Shown here: piece by piece, positions 10,901 through 19,044 of the stretch | Numbering within the stretch: the stretch's first letter is position 1 | Layout: every line of letters begins with the position of its first letter | Assembly: GCF_018531375.1 (NCBI RefSeq) | Contig: NZ_JAHBOH010000001.1 | Location: forward strand, 1,736,001-1,800,000 | Direction of reading: 5' to 3' | Source: Cellulomonas fulva | GTDB taxonomy: Bacteria; Actinomycetota; Actinomycetes; Actinomycetales; Cellulomonadaceae | Length of the DNA stretch: 64,000 nt | Notes under the pieces: generated by a model | What the model was told of the DNA's origin: nothing | The model's database searches: none | The model's input: only the letters and a program-made list of their open reading frames with translations | Position numbers and translations under genes: made by a program

Positions 10901-12109
10901 GAGGTCGTCACCGGGTCGCTCGAGGTGCCGGCCGACGCGTCGGTCACCGTCACGGCCGAGGCGGCCGAGGGCTACGAGCTCGCGGACGGCGCGACGGCGC
11001 AGTGGACGCACACGTTCACCGCGCCCGACTGCCCGGTCGAGCTGGTCGAGGTCACGCCGGTGGCGCCCACCGCGGTCGCCGCGGTCTGCGTCGACGGCGC
11101 GCCCGCCGACGGGTCGGTCACGGTCCCCGAGGTCGAGGGCGTGCGCTACACCGTGGACGGCGAGGAGGTCACGGGTGACGTCCCGGCGACCGTCGGCACG
11201 ACGGTCTCGGTCGTGGCGCGGCCGCTGCCCGGGTACGTCCTGGCCGGCGACGCGCAGGTGGTCACCTACGCGTTCGGCTTCCCGGCCCCCGACTGCACGC
11301 CCGCTCCCGAGCAGGTCGAGGTCGGCACGGTGACCGTGAGCGGGTCCGCCACGGTGGGCTCCCGCCTGACGGTCACGACGGACGGCTGGGGTCCCGACGA
11401 CGTGCGGCTGGCCTACCAGTGGCAGGCCGACGGCGCGGCGATCGCCGGGGCGACCGGCTCGTCGTTCACCCTGACGCCCGCCCAGCTCGGTGCGACGGTC
11501 ACGGTGCGCGTCACCGGGTACGGCGACGGGCTCGTCGGCGCCTCGGCGCTGTCCGCCCCGGTCGGTCCGGTCGCGAAGGGCACGTTCACCACGACGCAGC
11601 CCCGGATCGCCGGGTCGGCGAAGGTCGGCGCGACCGTCCGGGTCGTCGTCGGCTCGTGGACGCCCGCACCCACCTCGCGGACGTACCAGTGGTTCGCCAA
11701 CGGTGCCAAGGTCTGGGGTGCCACGGGCACGACGCTCACGGTCGCCCCGGCGCTCGCGGGCAAGAAGCTCACGGTGCGCGTGACCGGCTCCCGCGACGGC
11801 TTCGTCACGGCCTCGGCGACCTCGGCCCCCGTGACGGTCGCCAAGGCGACGTTCACGGCACCGAAGCCCCGGATCAGCGGGACCGCGAAGGTCGGGGCGA
11901 CGCTCACGGTGGCCCTGGGCTCCTGGAGCCCCGCGCCGTCGAAGGTCACCTACCGCTGGTTCGTCGGCGGCAAGCAGGTCGCGACCACCGCGAAGCTGCG
12001 GCTGACCACCGCCATGGCGGGCAAGGCGGTGACCGTCAAGGTCACCGGCACCCGCTCGGGCTACACCACCGCGACCGTCACCTCCTCGGCGGTCATGGTC
12101 AAGCGGTAG
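7973..12109 (+). CDS. Secreted GH43 arabinosidase-type enzyme with F5/8C and Ig-like modules
   Basis: A 1378-residue secreted protein. An Arg-containing signal peptide ends near PALAA. The five-bladed GH43 catalytic domain covers about residues 35-355, with candidate catalytic residues D59 (TADAAPL, general base), D195 (VIDPHVF, pKa modulator) and E243 (FYEAPWV, general acid). Then come an F5/8C-like domain (about 360-510), a Big_4 Ig-like domain, Ig/OmpL47-like segments, a second F5/8C-like domain (about 775-925), two short Cys-containing repeats (about 940-1115), and three C-terminal repeats of the same kind as in the GH121-like protein, ending VMVKR. GH43 members act mostly on alpha-L-arabinofuranosides or xylosides; arabinofuranosidase is inferred from context. 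ATG 7973 has AAGGTGG 8 bp upstream; GTG 7961 is an alternative. The shared C-terminal repeats suggest a common surface or cell-wall location with the GH121-like protein. Confidence 0.88.
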   Translation: MALPTWRRGSTAALTTLALVVTGALTAAPALAADPPAPTRTITSPGNPIIADGSLYTADAAPLVGADGRLYVYTGHDEAAPQQGGFVMHDYEILATDDVESGEWDVYEHAMDPGEVFDWTSGNAAYAGQATIGADGRYYWYAPVETTDTSMANRMAIGVAVSDSPVGPWEDAIGAPLVTWADVFGSSANGQEVIDPHVFTDVDGSVYLYWGSWSVARVTKLKTNMVERDGAISTISGLTSFYEAPWVFERGGTYYMLYDWKQGGSSCTPSNYQACIGYATASSPMGPWTYRGIILSGTSATTVHPSMIEHDGTWYITYHTKDAVGGGHFRRSVAIDQVQWDGTTILPVQQTRRDDPAYRLTTNVALGAQVSASFTEQPPMRTTAVNDGFRATTALLPPDQWGNYRGTTSSNETDWLSYQWQAPVRVDSVGIQFHQDSNWIRPPASWKLEYLDAAGDWQPVPGATYPTTVNTWLTVDFDAITTTALRATFAGRASGAYFNSVAVSEWEVYAVQPTAVAPISVSTTPGVAPELPPAARITVDGEELWAPVSWLAVDPADYATEGTFTVQGRALGYADALVEATVVVDEDATTTPPTDDEAPTVSISVSGTSGKDGWYSSNVTARVRAEDAVDYLTDVSTKVGDGAWTTTSGVRYADATITASGTTTISGKAEDSSGNTSAEVSRTVKIDKVAPVVTATLDADARTVTITATDALSGVDAIEYRFDGAGAWQTATAGTPVAAPDGLPHQLVHRVRDVAGNTVTGTTTIPLDEDAELTGNVAKYATASASFTAGWENVNGLNDGTNDLFEDAAAKYGSQWGTWPQVGEQTARLTWSFDVSVDSVGVWWFRDSPDTANAGMIPPSSWVLQYLDADGTTWREVTLDEGATYGRTGTGFDRVDFEPVTTRALRIVAQSWGSAEGGGSTGIREWQVVAAAGEEPVGVTPTAPTFTEALECVAGVPEAATVVVPDVEGVVYRVDGEVVTGSLEVPADASVTVTAEAAEGYELADGATAQWTHTFTAPDCPVELVEVTPVAPTAVAAVCVDGAPADGSVTVPEVEGVRYTVDGEEVTGDVPATVGTTVSVVARPLPGYVLAGDAQVVTYAFGFPAPDCTPAPEQVEVGTVTVSGSATVGSRLTVTTDGWGPDDVRLAYQWQADGAAIAGATGSSFTLTPAQLGATVTVRVTGYGDGLVGASALSAPVGPVAKGTFTTTQPRIAGSAKVGATVRVVVGSWTPAPTSRTYQWFANGAKVWGATGTTLTVAPALAGKKLTVRVTGSRDGFVTASATSAPVTVAKATFTAPKPRISGTAKVGATLTVALGSWSPAPSKVTYRWFVGGKQVATTAKLRLTTAMAGKAVTVKVTGTRSGYTTATVTSSAVMVKR

Positions 12110-12121
12110 CCCGACGAGGAC

Positions 12122-12157
12122 GGCCGGCGCGCGGAGGTGAGGGTCCGCGCGCCGGCC
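12122..12157 (+). terminator. Hairpin after the secreted GH43 gene
   Basis: A perfect 14-bp stem (12122-12135 with 12144-12157) with an 8-base loop, 12 bp after the stop codon. Confidence 0.7.
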
Positions 12158-12170
12158 CCCGCACCCGCGC

Positions 12171-12241
12171 GCCGAGATCGTCACCCCCGCCCGAGAGCGC
12201 GGGCCTGAGCCGCGTTCTCGCACGGGGCTGACGACCTCGGC
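12171..12241. repeat. 71-bp palindromic extragenic element, copy 1
   Basis: The outer arms GCCGAGATCGTCA (12171-12183) and TGACGACCTCGGC (12229-12241) are complementary except at one position. Inside is a second, weaker inverted repeat around GAGAGCGCGG / CCGCGTTCTC. It has the same length and layout as copy 2 at 12332-12402. It lies between convergent genes and could act as a two-way terminator or be a REP-like mobile palindrome. Confidence 0.7.
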
Positions 12242-12331
12242 AAACGACAGCCCCGCGTCACCCCCCCACCCGGCCCGCCCCCGGGGCGCGCCGGCCCGAC
12301 TCCACTGCGCCAGCTCCTCCTAGGCACTCGC

Positions 12332-12402
12332 GCCGAGGTCGTCAGCCCTGCTCGAGCGCGCGGGGCTGAGCCGCGTTCTCGCGCGGGAGTGACGAGTTCG
12401 GC
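12332..12402. repeat. 71-bp palindromic extragenic element, copy 2
   Basis: The outer arms GCCGAGGTCGTCA (12332-12344) and TGACGAGTTCGGC (12390-12402) mirror copy 1. The central CTGAGCCGCGTTCTCGC is identical in both copies, while the remaining sequence differs at scattered positions. This copy ends 33 bp from the stop of the leftward LacI gene. The 90 bp between the copies show no gene. Confidence 0.7.
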
Positions 12403-12435
12403 GGGGGTGGTGGCGGGGTGAGGGGTGAGTGGGGG

Positions 12436-13500
12436 TCAGCTGGCGGTGCTGCTGCGGAGGGCGAGGCGGGTGGGGATGGTCTCCACGCCGTGGGCGGGGG
12501 TGCCCTCCATCGCCTCGAACAGGCGGGCGGCGGCGCGGCGGCCGAGCTCCTCGAGGTTCATGTCGACGCTCGTGAGCGGGGGCCGGGCGTTGCTGGCCAG
12601 GATCTCCCAGTTGTCGTGACCCATGACGGCGACGTCCTGGGGCACCTCGCGGCCGGACTCGCGCAGCGCGTCGAGGCAGCCGCGCGCGATCTGGTCGGAC
12701 CCGCACAGGACGGCGTCGACGTCGGGGTGCTTGGCGAGGAGCCCGCGGGTGGCACCGCGGCCCCACTCCTCGGTCCACGCGCCGAAGAGCGCCTGGCCGC
12801 CCACGAGCTCGAGGCCCGCCGCGTCGAGCGCCTGGCGCGCGCCGGTGACGCGGTCCTTGGCGGCGCCGTAGCTCGAGTCGCCGGAGATGATCGCGACGCG
12901 GGTGCGACCGCACGCGAGCAGGTGCTCGACCGCGATCCGGCCGCCACCGACGTTGTCGGTGACGAGCGAGCAGTCCTGCGGGTCGTCGGACGGCGCGTAC
13001 GCGTACACCACCGGCACGGGCAGCGTGCCCAGCGACGGCCGCGGGTCCGGCCGCGCGCCCACGATGATCAGCCCGTCGACGCGGCGGCCCAGGAGGGCCT
13101 GGATGTGGTGCTGCTCGCGGATCGAGTCGCCCCGCGCGTCGCACAGCAGGATCGAGACCTTGCCGGAGCCGAACGCGTCCTCGGCGCCCATGAGCGTCGG
13201 GATGGAGAACCGGCCCTCGAGGTCGTGGGTGACCAGACCGACCGTGCCGGAGCGCCCGGACAGCAGGCTGCGGGCGAGGCCGTTGGGGGAGAACGAGAGC
13301 TGCTCGGCGGCGGCCAGGACCTTGGCGCGCGTCTCCGCGCGCACCTGGGCGCGGCCGTTCAGGGCCTTGGACGCGGTCGCGATCGACACGCCGGCGAGGC
13401 GTGCCACGTCGGACAGCGTCGTCGTCCTGCGCCCCTGAAAGCCTTCGTCCCCGGCTTTCGACGATCGGGCGGCGCGGTCCCCCTCGACATGCTCGCTCAT
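12436..13500 (-). CDS. LacI family transcriptional regulator (importer and GH127 operon)
   Basis: A 354-residue LacI/GalR-type regulator: HTH and hinge at about residues 28-60 (TLSDVARLAGVSIATASKAL, then NGRAQVRAETRAKV), followed by a sugar-binding effector domain that ends with AVMGHDNWEILASNARPPLTSVDM. The start at ATG 13500 leaves an N-terminal polar tail of about 27 residues; a later start near the HTH is possible. It is divergent from the ABC importer-GH127 operon and shares with it a 193-bp intergenic region that holds a good promoter and an inverted repeat at 13585-13602. Local repression of that operon, relieved by an imported arabino-oligosaccharide, is the simplest reading (inference). 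Confidence 0.9.
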   Translation of the reverse strand: MSEHVEGDRAARSSKAGDEGFQGRRTTTLSDVARLAGVSIATASKALNGRAQVRAETRAKVLAAAEQLSFSPNGLARSLLSGRSGTVGLVTHDLEGRFSIPTLMGAEDAFGSGKVSILLCDARGDSIREQHHIQALLGRRVDGLIIVGARPDPRPSLGTLPVPVVYAYAPSDDPQDCSLVTDNVGGGRIAVEHLLACGRTRVAIISGDSSYGAAKDRVTGARQALDAAGLELVGGQALFGAWTEEWGRGATRGLLAKHPDVDAVLCGSDQIARGCLDALRESGREVPQDVAVMGHDNWEILASNARPPLTSVDMNLEELGRRAAARLFEAMEGTPAHGVETIPTRLALRSSTAS

Positions 13501-13548
13501 GGCCCGATCGTAGCCACATCCCGCGCGGAAGTGGGCCGAAACCCGTGA

Positions 13549-13602
13549 TTGACGTCACGGCGTGGCCTCCGCTACTGTCCCAGAAAACCATTTCGTTGGT
13601 TT
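13549..13602 (+). promoter_or_regulatory. Promoter and LacI-type operator of the importer-GH127 operon
   Basis: TTGACG (13549-13554) and TACTGT (13573-13578) with an 18-bp spacer make a strong promoter. At the expected start of transcription lies a perfect inverted repeat, AAACCA (13585-13590) and TGGTTT (13597-13602), separated by 6 bp. The divergent LacI product is the obvious candidate to bind it. Confidence 0.7.
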
Positions 13603-13693
13603 CGAACCACGCGTGGTGCAACCTCGCAGGACCCGGCTGCCGCAGCGGAGGGCCGGACAGCAGCTTCAACGTCGAATTGCTGAGGAGAGCAAC

Positions 13694-15013
13694 ATGAGGA
13701 AGGTCCACCCTCGCGGGCGTACGCGCCTGGTGGCGGGTCTGGCCGTGGCGGGCATCGCGCTCGCCGGTCTGACGGCATGCAGCGGTGACGACGAGGGCCC
13801 GAGCGACACCTCGTCGAACGGCGGCGCCTCGAGCGCCGAGGGTGTCGACGACGGCACCGAGCTGACCATGTGGACGCGCGCGCCGCTCGAGGCGCAGGCC
13901 ACGCGCCTCGTCGAGGCGTACAACGCGAGCCACGACAACCAGGTCAAGCTCGAGATCGTCCCGAACGACGACATGGAGTCCAAGGTCGGCGGCGCGGCCG
14001 CCAACGAGGAGCTCCCCGACCTGCTCGCCGGCGACGTCGTCCGGGTGCCCTACTGGGTCGACAACGGCCTGTTCGCGGACATCACGGACCAAATCGACAG
14101 CCTGCCGTTCAAGGACGACATCTCGGGCGGGCACATCGACGCGGGCACGGTCGACGGCGCGATGCACACGCTGCCCTTCGTCCAGGACATCTCCGTGATG
14201 GTCTGGAACAAGGAGCTCTACAAGGAGGCGGGCCTCGACCCGGAGGCCGGACCCACGACGTTGGCCGAGTTCCAGGAGCAGGCCCAGGCCGTCGCCGACC
14301 TCAAGAAGGACGGCGTGTCCGGCACCTACTACGGCGGCAACTGCGGTGGCTGCCTGGTCTTCACCTGGTTCCCGACCATCTGGGCGTCGGGCGAGGAGGT
14401 CGTCTCCGAGGACGGCACGCAGTCGCTGCTCAACAGCGACGCCGCCAAGGCGGTGTACGAGACGTACGCAGGCCTCAACGAGTCGGGCGCCGTGGGCGCC
14501 GGCTCGAAGGAGGAGACCGGCGCGACCTGGGTGGCTCCCTTCCAGGGCGGCAACATCGGCGTGATGCCGTACCCGCAGACCGTGGTCCAGGCCGCGATCG
14601 ACGCCGGCATCGACGTCGGCGTCGGCCCGATCCCCGGTGTCGACGGGGGGAACTCCACGTTCCTCGGCGGCGACGCGATGGGCATCTCCAAGGACTCGGA
14701 CCACGTCGACCAGGCGTGGAACTTCCTGGCCTGGATGCTGTCCGACGACACGCAGCTGGACGTCGTCGCCAAGGCCGGTGACGTGGTCTCCCGCAACTCG
14801 CTGCTCGACAACGAGTACACCAAGGACGACCCGGCGGCGATGGTGGCCGCCGAGGCCATCCCGAACGGGCGCACCCCGGTGGCCCCGTACTTCGCCGAGG
14901 CGTTCAACGCCTCGGGCAGCCCGTGGGTGACCCTCGTGCGCAACGCGACGTTCGAGCGGACCGACACGGTCGACGCGGACAACGACGCGATCACGGCGAT
15001 CCTCTCGCAGTGA
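13694..15013 (+). CDS. ABC sugar importer, extracellular substrate-binding lipoprotein
   Basis: A 439-residue SBP_bac_1-type solute-binding protein. The lipoprotein signal peptide (MRKVHPRGRTRLVAG..., lipobox LTAC at about residues 24-27) predicts anchoring on the outer face of the membrane, followed by an acidic linker rich in Ser and Gly. The body has the class I oligosaccharide-binding pattern (ELTMWTRAPLEAQATRLVEA; FPTIWASG; WNFLAWMLSDDTQLDVVAK). The start ATG 13694 has GAGGAGAG just upstream. It is first in an operon with two MalFG-type permeases and a GH127 gene, which suggests the ligand is a beta-L-arabino-oligosaccharide or another arabinosyl sugar (inference). A strong hairpin follows directly. 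Confidence 0.9.
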   Translation: MRKVHPRGRTRLVAGLAVAGIALAGLTACSGDDEGPSDTSSNGGASSAEGVDDGTELTMWTRAPLEAQATRLVEAYNASHDNQVKLEIVPNDDMESKVGGAAANEELPDLLAGDVVRVPYWVDNGLFADITDQIDSLPFKDDISGGHIDAGTVDGAMHTLPFVQDISVMVWNKELYKEAGLDPEAGPTTLAEFQEQAQAVADLKKDGVSGTYYGGNCGGCLVFTWFPTIWASGEEVVSEDGTQSLLNSDAAKAVYETYAGLNESGAVGAGSKEETGATWVAPFQGGNIGVMPYPQTVVQAAIDAGIDVGVGPIPGVDGGNSTFLGGDAMGISKDSDHVDQAWNFLAWMLSDDTQLDVVAKAGDVVSRNSLLDNEYTKDDPAAMVAAEAIPNGRTPVAPYFAEAFNASGSPWVTLVRNATFERTDTVDADNDAITAILSQ

Positions 15014-15019
15014 CGGACC

Positions 15020-15056
15020 GCGGGCGGCGGCAGAGGTGAGCCCTGCCGCCGCCCGC
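15020..15056 (+). terminator. Intra-operon hairpin after the binding-protein gene
   Basis: A perfect 14-bp stem (15020-15033 with 15043-15056) with a 9-base loop starts 7 bp after the binding-protein stop and ends 43 bp before the next permease start. It probably attenuates transcription or protects the upstream mRNA so that more binding protein than permease is made. Confidence 0.65.
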
Positions 15057-15099
15057 TCCACCCGCCGCGTCCGAATCCCTCCTTGCTCGGAGCAGCACC

Positions 15100-16065
15100 A
15101 TGACCCTCACGCAGAACCCGCCGACGGCGGCAGGCACGCCCCGCGTGACCTCCCGCCGGTCGGCCCGGACCCGGCGCAGCCTGCGCGCCTGGGCCTACGC
15201 GAGCCCCACCGCGGCGCTCGTCCTCGTCTTCTTCGTCGTCCCCGTCGTCCTCGTGTTCTTCATGTCGGGGTCGGACTGGCCGCTGCTGGCCGGCAACAAG
15301 GGGTTCAACTTCCCCGACAACTACACGGACGTCGTCGACCAGCGCATGTTCTGGCCCGCGATCTGGTTCACGCTGAAGTACACCGTGATCGCGACCGTCC
15401 TGCTGATCGCGCTCGGCCTGGGCCTGGCGTTCCTGGTGCAGGAGGCGAGCCGCTGGCGGGCGTTCCTGCGCACGACCTTCCTGCTGCCGACCGCGCTCGG
15501 CCTGGCCTCGGCGTCGCTGCTGTTCTACGCGCTGTACTCCCCGCAGGTCGGCCCGATCGCGCCGCTGCTGGAGAAGCTCGGGCTCACCGAGGGCGTCGTC
15601 TCGCCGCTCGGCACGCCGTCCGGCGCGCTGTGGTCGACCGTCATCCTCATCGTCTGGCGGTTCGCCGGCTTCTACATGCTGCTGCTGCTCGTCGGGCTGC
15701 AGTCCATCCCCGGCGAGGTGTACGAGGCCGCGCGGATCGACGGCGCCTCGCGCTGGCAGATCTTCCGCGGGATCACCATCCCGCTGCTGCGCCCGTCCCT
15801 CGCGCTGTCGACGATCATGTGCGTCACGGGCTCGCTGCTGGCGTTCGACCAGTTCTACATCCTGACCAAGGGCGGGCCGGACGGGTCGACGATGACCGTC
15901 GTCCAGCTGGTCTACAGCCTCGCCTTCGAGTCCAAGCGCGACCTCGGCATGGCCGCCGCGCTCTCGGTGATCGTGCTGCTCGCCCTCGTCGTCATCAACG
16001 TCGTCCAGCTGCGCGCGCTGCGCGGCTCCGACGACGACGTGAAGAAGAAGGGGGCAGCGGCATGA
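15100..16065 (+). CDS. ABC sugar importer permease, MalF type
   Basis: A 321-residue membrane protein with about six transmembrane helices. The first is AWAYASPTAALVLVFFVVPVV, after a basic cytoplasmic N terminus. The ATPase-contacting EAA loop is seen as EVYEAARIDGASRWQIFRGI at about residues 206-225. It pairs with the following permease, whose start overlaps its stop by 4 bp (ATGA). No ATPase gene is in the operon, so an energising subunit shared between importers (MsiK type) is expected elsewhere in the genome. Confidence 0.92.
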   Translation: MTLTQNPPTAAGTPRVTSRRSARTRRSLRAWAYASPTAALVLVFFVVPVVLVFFMSGSDWPLLAGNKGFNFPDNYTDVVDQRMFWPAIWFTLKYTVIATVLLIALGLGLAFLVQEASRWRAFLRTTFLLPTALGLASASLLFYALYSPQVGPIAPLLEKLGLTEGVVSPLGTPSGALWSTVILIVWRFAGFYMLLLLVGLQSIPGEVYEAARIDGASRWQIFRGITIPLLRPSLALSTIMCVTGSLLAFDQFYILTKGGPDGSTMTVVQLVYSLAFESKRDLGMAAALSVIVLLALVVINVVQLRALRGSDDDVKKKGAAA

Positions 16066-16886
16066 CCCGGTTCACCCAGGGCCTGACCCGCACACCGTTC
16101 TACGTGCTGACCGGCGGACTGGCGGTCATCTTCCTCTACCCGATCATCTGGACCGCGATCAGCTCGGTCTCCCCGCAGCCGGGCTCGGCGCAGGTGAACG
16201 GCTTCGGGTTCGGCAACTACGAGACGGTCCTGAACTACCAGGCCGGGCTGTGGACGTACCTCGGGAACTCGCTGGTGATCAGCGCGACCGCGGTCATCGC
16301 CACGCTCGTCGCGTCCACGCTGGGCGGCTACGCGTTCGCCCGGTTCACGTTCCCCGGCAAGAACGCGCTGTTCCTGCTGACGCTCGCGATCCTCATGGTC
16401 CCGTACGCGACCCTGCTGATCCCGCTGATGACCTGGCTCAAGACGATCGGGCTGAACAACACGCTCGTCGGCGTCGGCCTGGTGCTCGCGGTGTTCCAGC
16501 TCCCGTTCGCGACGTTCATGATGCGGATCTCCTTCGAGGCCGTGCCCAAGGAGATGGAGGAGGCCGCGCTGGTCGACGGCTGCGGCTCGTTCGGTGCGCT
16601 GCGCCGCGTGCTGCTGCACGCCGTGAAGCCCGGCCTCATCACCGTCGGCCTGTTCGCCTTCCTGGCGGCCTGGAACGACTTCATGGTCCCGCTGTTCCTG
16701 GTCGGCGGCGACAACGCGCCCCTCCCGCTGGCGATGGTGAACATGCGCCAGCAGGTCATGGGCGTCATCGACTACGGCGCCACCCAGGCCGGCGTGGTGA
16801 TCCTCACCGTGCCGTGCGTCCTGCTGTTCCTGGTGCTCCAGCGCCACTACGTCAACGGATTCATGTCCGGGGCACTGAAGGGATGA
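16062..16886 (+). CDS. ABC sugar importer permease, MalG type
   Basis: A 274-residue inner-membrane permease with about six helices and the EAA loop EMEEAALVDGCGSFGALRRV near residues 163-182. The ATG at 16062 overlaps the stop of the previous permease (ATGA), indicating translational coupling. Its own stop overlaps the start of the GH127 gene in the same way. It forms the membrane pore with the MalF-type partner. Confidence 0.92.
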   Translation: MTRFTQGLTRTPFYVLTGGLAVIFLYPIIWTAISSVSPQPGSAQVNGFGFGNYETVLNYQAGLWTYLGNSLVISATAVIATLVASTLGGYAFARFTFPGKNALFLLTLAILMVPYATLLIPLMTWLKTIGLNNTLVGVGLVLAVFQLPFATFMMRISFEAVPKEMEEAALVDGCGSFGALRRVLLHAVKPGLITVGLFAFLAAWNDFMVPLFLVGGDNAPLPLAMVNMRQQVMGVIDYGATQAGVVILTVPCVLLFLVLQRHYVNGFMSGALKG

Positions 16887-18820
16887 TCTCGATGCTGAGC
16901 AACGACACCCGCGGCGTCGTGGCGCCCGCGCTGCCCGGCGCCGGCCGCCTCCGCCCGCTCGGGATCGACGAGGTGACGATCACCGACGGCTTCTGGGCGC
17001 AGCGGCAGCGCGTCAACGCCACCGCGACGATCGACCACTGCGACGCCTGGGAGCAGCGCGTCGGCTGGATCGACAACTTCGCCGCCGCCGCCGAGGGCAC
17101 GGTGGCCCGCACCCGGACCGGCCGCGAGTTCTCCGACTCCGACGTCTACAAGCTCGTCGAGGCGATGGCCTGGGAGGTGGCGCGCACGGGTGACCCGCGG
17201 CTCGACGCCCGGGTCGAGGAGCTCGCGCAGATGTTCGAGCGCGTCCAGGAGCCGGACGGGTACCTCTCGACGAGGTACGGCCGGCCCGGTCAGGAGCCGC
17301 GCTACAGCGACCTGGCGTGGGGGCACGAGCTGTACTGCTACGGGCACCTGATCCAGGCCGCGGTGGCCCGGCTCCGCAGCGGCAGGCAGGACACGCTGGT
17401 GCGGGTCGCGCTGCGCGCCGCGGACCACGTGTGCGAGGCGTTCGGCCCCGACGGCATCGCGTCGGTCTGCGGCCACCCGGAGATCGAGGTCGCGCTCGTC
17501 GAGCTGTACCGCGCGACCGGCGAGCGCCGCTACCTGGACCAGGCGCGCCTGTTCGTCGAGCGCCGCGGCACCGGGACGCTCCCGGACATCGAGTTCGGCC
17601 GCGCGTACTACCAGGACGACGTCCCGGTCCGCGACGCGGACGTGCTCCGCGGCCACGCGGTGCGCGCGCTGTACCTGACGGCCGGCGTCGTCGACCTCGC
17701 GGTCGAGACCGGCGACGACGACCTGCTCGAGGTCGCCCGGCGGCAGTACGCCCGCACGCTCGCGCGGCGCACGTACCTCACGGGCGGGATGGGCTCGCAC
17801 CACCAGGACGAGGCGTACGGCGACGACTTCGAGCTGCCGCCGGACCGTTCCTACTGCGAGACCTGCGCGGGCGTCGCATCGGTCATGGTCGCCTGGCGCC
17901 TGTCCCTCGCGACCGGCGACCTGGCGTGGGGCGACGTGGTCGAGCGCACGCTGTACAACGTGGTGGCGACCTCGCCGGCGGCCGACGGGCGCTCGTTCTT
18001 CTACACCAACCCGCTGCACAAGCGCGTCCCGGGGCAGGAGGCGGACGCCGACCAGGTCAGCCCGCGTGCGCTGTCCCGGCTGCGCGCCCCGTGGTTCGAG
18101 GTCTCCTGCTGCCCGACGAACGTCGCGCGCACGTTCGCCTCGCTCGCGGGGTACGTCGCGTCGGCCGACGAGCAGGGCGTGCAGCTCCACCAGCTGGTCC
18201 CGTGCACCGTCACGACGCGCGTGGCCGGCGGCGACGTCCGCCTCGAGGTGGCGACGCGCTACCCCGAGGACGGCGACGTCGTCGTGCGCGTGCTCGAGGC
18301 ACCGGACGGGCCGTGGGAGCTGAGCCTGCGCGTCCCCGCGTGGGCGCGGGGCGCCGCGACGCTCGACGGCGTGCCGGTCGACGGCGGCGTGGCCCGGGTG
18401 GCCGGTCTCCGCGCGGGCAGCACCGTGCGGCTGGCGCTCCCGGTGACCGTCCGCGTGACCCTGCCCGACGAGCGCGTCGACGCCGTGCGCGGCAGCGTGG
18501 CCTTCGAGCGGGGACCCGTGGTGCTGTGCCTCGAGTCGAGCGACCTCCCGGACGGGCTGCAGGTCGACGACGTCGAGCTGGTCCCGGGCTCCCCGGTGCA
18601 GGATCGCGGGCCGGGCGCGCGGGTCCGGCTCCGGCGGGTCGAGCACGACGAGCGCGCCTGGCCGTACGCGGCGTCGGCGGCGGGTGCCGCCGCCGTGCCC
18701 GGGTCCGACGAACGCGCGCTGGCGTCCCGCGGCGCGGACGTCGAGGCCGACCTGGTGCCGTACAACACCTGGGCGAACCGCGGCCCGAGCACGATGCGGA
18801 TCTGGGTCCCGGCGGGCTGA
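16883..18820 (+). CDS. GH127 beta-L-arabinofuranosidase (intracellular)
   Basis: A protein of about 645 residues of the DUF1680/GH127 family, without a signal peptide. GH127 enzymes are zinc-dependent, with a Cys nucleophile; in Bifidobacterium HypBA1 the metal is held by Glu and three Cys residues. The matching elements are present: E326 and C328 in CETC, and C409-C410 in WFEVSCCP. The conserved YLTGGMGSHHQDEAYGDDFE region, with its essential Glu, lies just before the first pair. It probably cleaves Ara-beta-1,2-Ara units imported by the preceding transporter, giving L-arabinose. The ATG at 16883 overlaps the permease stop (ATGA); ATG 16892 has a better-spaced AAGGG and may be the real start. 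A second GH127 gene lies at 45844-47796. Confidence 0.92.
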   Translation: MISMLSNDTRGVVAPALPGAGRLRPLGIDEVTITDGFWAQRQRVNATATIDHCDAWEQRVGWIDNFAAAAEGTVARTRTGREFSDSDVYKLVEAMAWEVARTGDPRLDARVEELAQMFERVQEPDGYLSTRYGRPGQEPRYSDLAWGHELYCYGHLIQAAVARLRSGRQDTLVRVALRAADHVCEAFGPDGIASVCGHPEIEVALVELYRATGERRYLDQARLFVERRGTGTLPDIEFGRAYYQDDVPVRDADVLRGHAVRALYLTAGVVDLAVETGDDDLLEVARRQYARTLARRTYLTGGMGSHHQDEAYGDDFELPPDRSYCETCAGVASVMVAWRLSLATGDLAWGDVVERTLYNVVATSPAADGRSFFYTNPLHKRVPGQEADADQVSPRALSRLRAPWFEVSCCPTNVARTFASLAGYVASADEQGVQLHQLVPCTVTTRVAGGDVRLEVATRYPEDGDVVVRVLEAPDGPWELSLRVPAWARGAATLDGVPVDGGVARVAGLRAGSTVRLALPVTVRVTLPDERVDAVRGSVAFERGPVVLCLESSDLPDGLQVDDVELVPGSPVQDRGPGARVRLRRVEHDERAWPYAASAAGAAAVPGSDERALASRGADVEADLVPYNTWANRGPSTMRIWVPAG

Positions 18821-18868
18821 CCAGCATGGATGTCGGCCCGGTCTCGGATAATGTCGGTCCGGCACCCC

Positions 18869-18903
18869 TCCGGCGCGCGCCGGCATCGCAGGCGCGCGCC
18901 GGA
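18869..18903 (+). terminator. Hairpin after the importer-GH127 operon
   Basis: A perfect 13-bp stem (18869-18881 with 18891-18903) with a 9-base loop, 48 bp after the GH127 stop and before the araBDA promoter. Confidence 0.65.
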
Positions 18904-18978
18904 ACCGGGACCGGGCATCGGTCGACGAAGGATCGTCCGTCGGCGGTCCGGGGCGAGAGCGTGGTGTACGGGACCGCG

Positions 18979-18993
18979 TGTGAGCGCTAACAT
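18979..18993 (+). promoter_or_regulatory. araBDA promoter with LacI-type operator
   Basis: TGTGAGCGCTAACA (18979-18992) is identical to the site at 23360-23373 upstream of the monosaccharide importer. Its right half contains a -10-like TAACAT (18988-18993), so a bound repressor would block RNA polymerase. No convincing -35 is visible. The expected transcript starts near 19000, about 45 bp before araB. Confidence 0.7.
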
Positions 18994-19044
18994 TCATCCA
19001 GGTGCCCGAACGGGCAGCAGGGACGGTACGTGCGAAGGGGCGCG

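Noticed and set aside
7889..12223. Minus-strand open frame opposite the secreted GH43 gene
   Set aside because: Arg/Asp/Gly-rich shadow without motif or ribosome site. The opposite strand is a clear GH43 enzyme.
12320..15061. Minus-strand frame of about 913 codons covering the LacI and binding-protein genes
   Set aside because: It overlaps two real genes in other frames and contains no recognisable domain.
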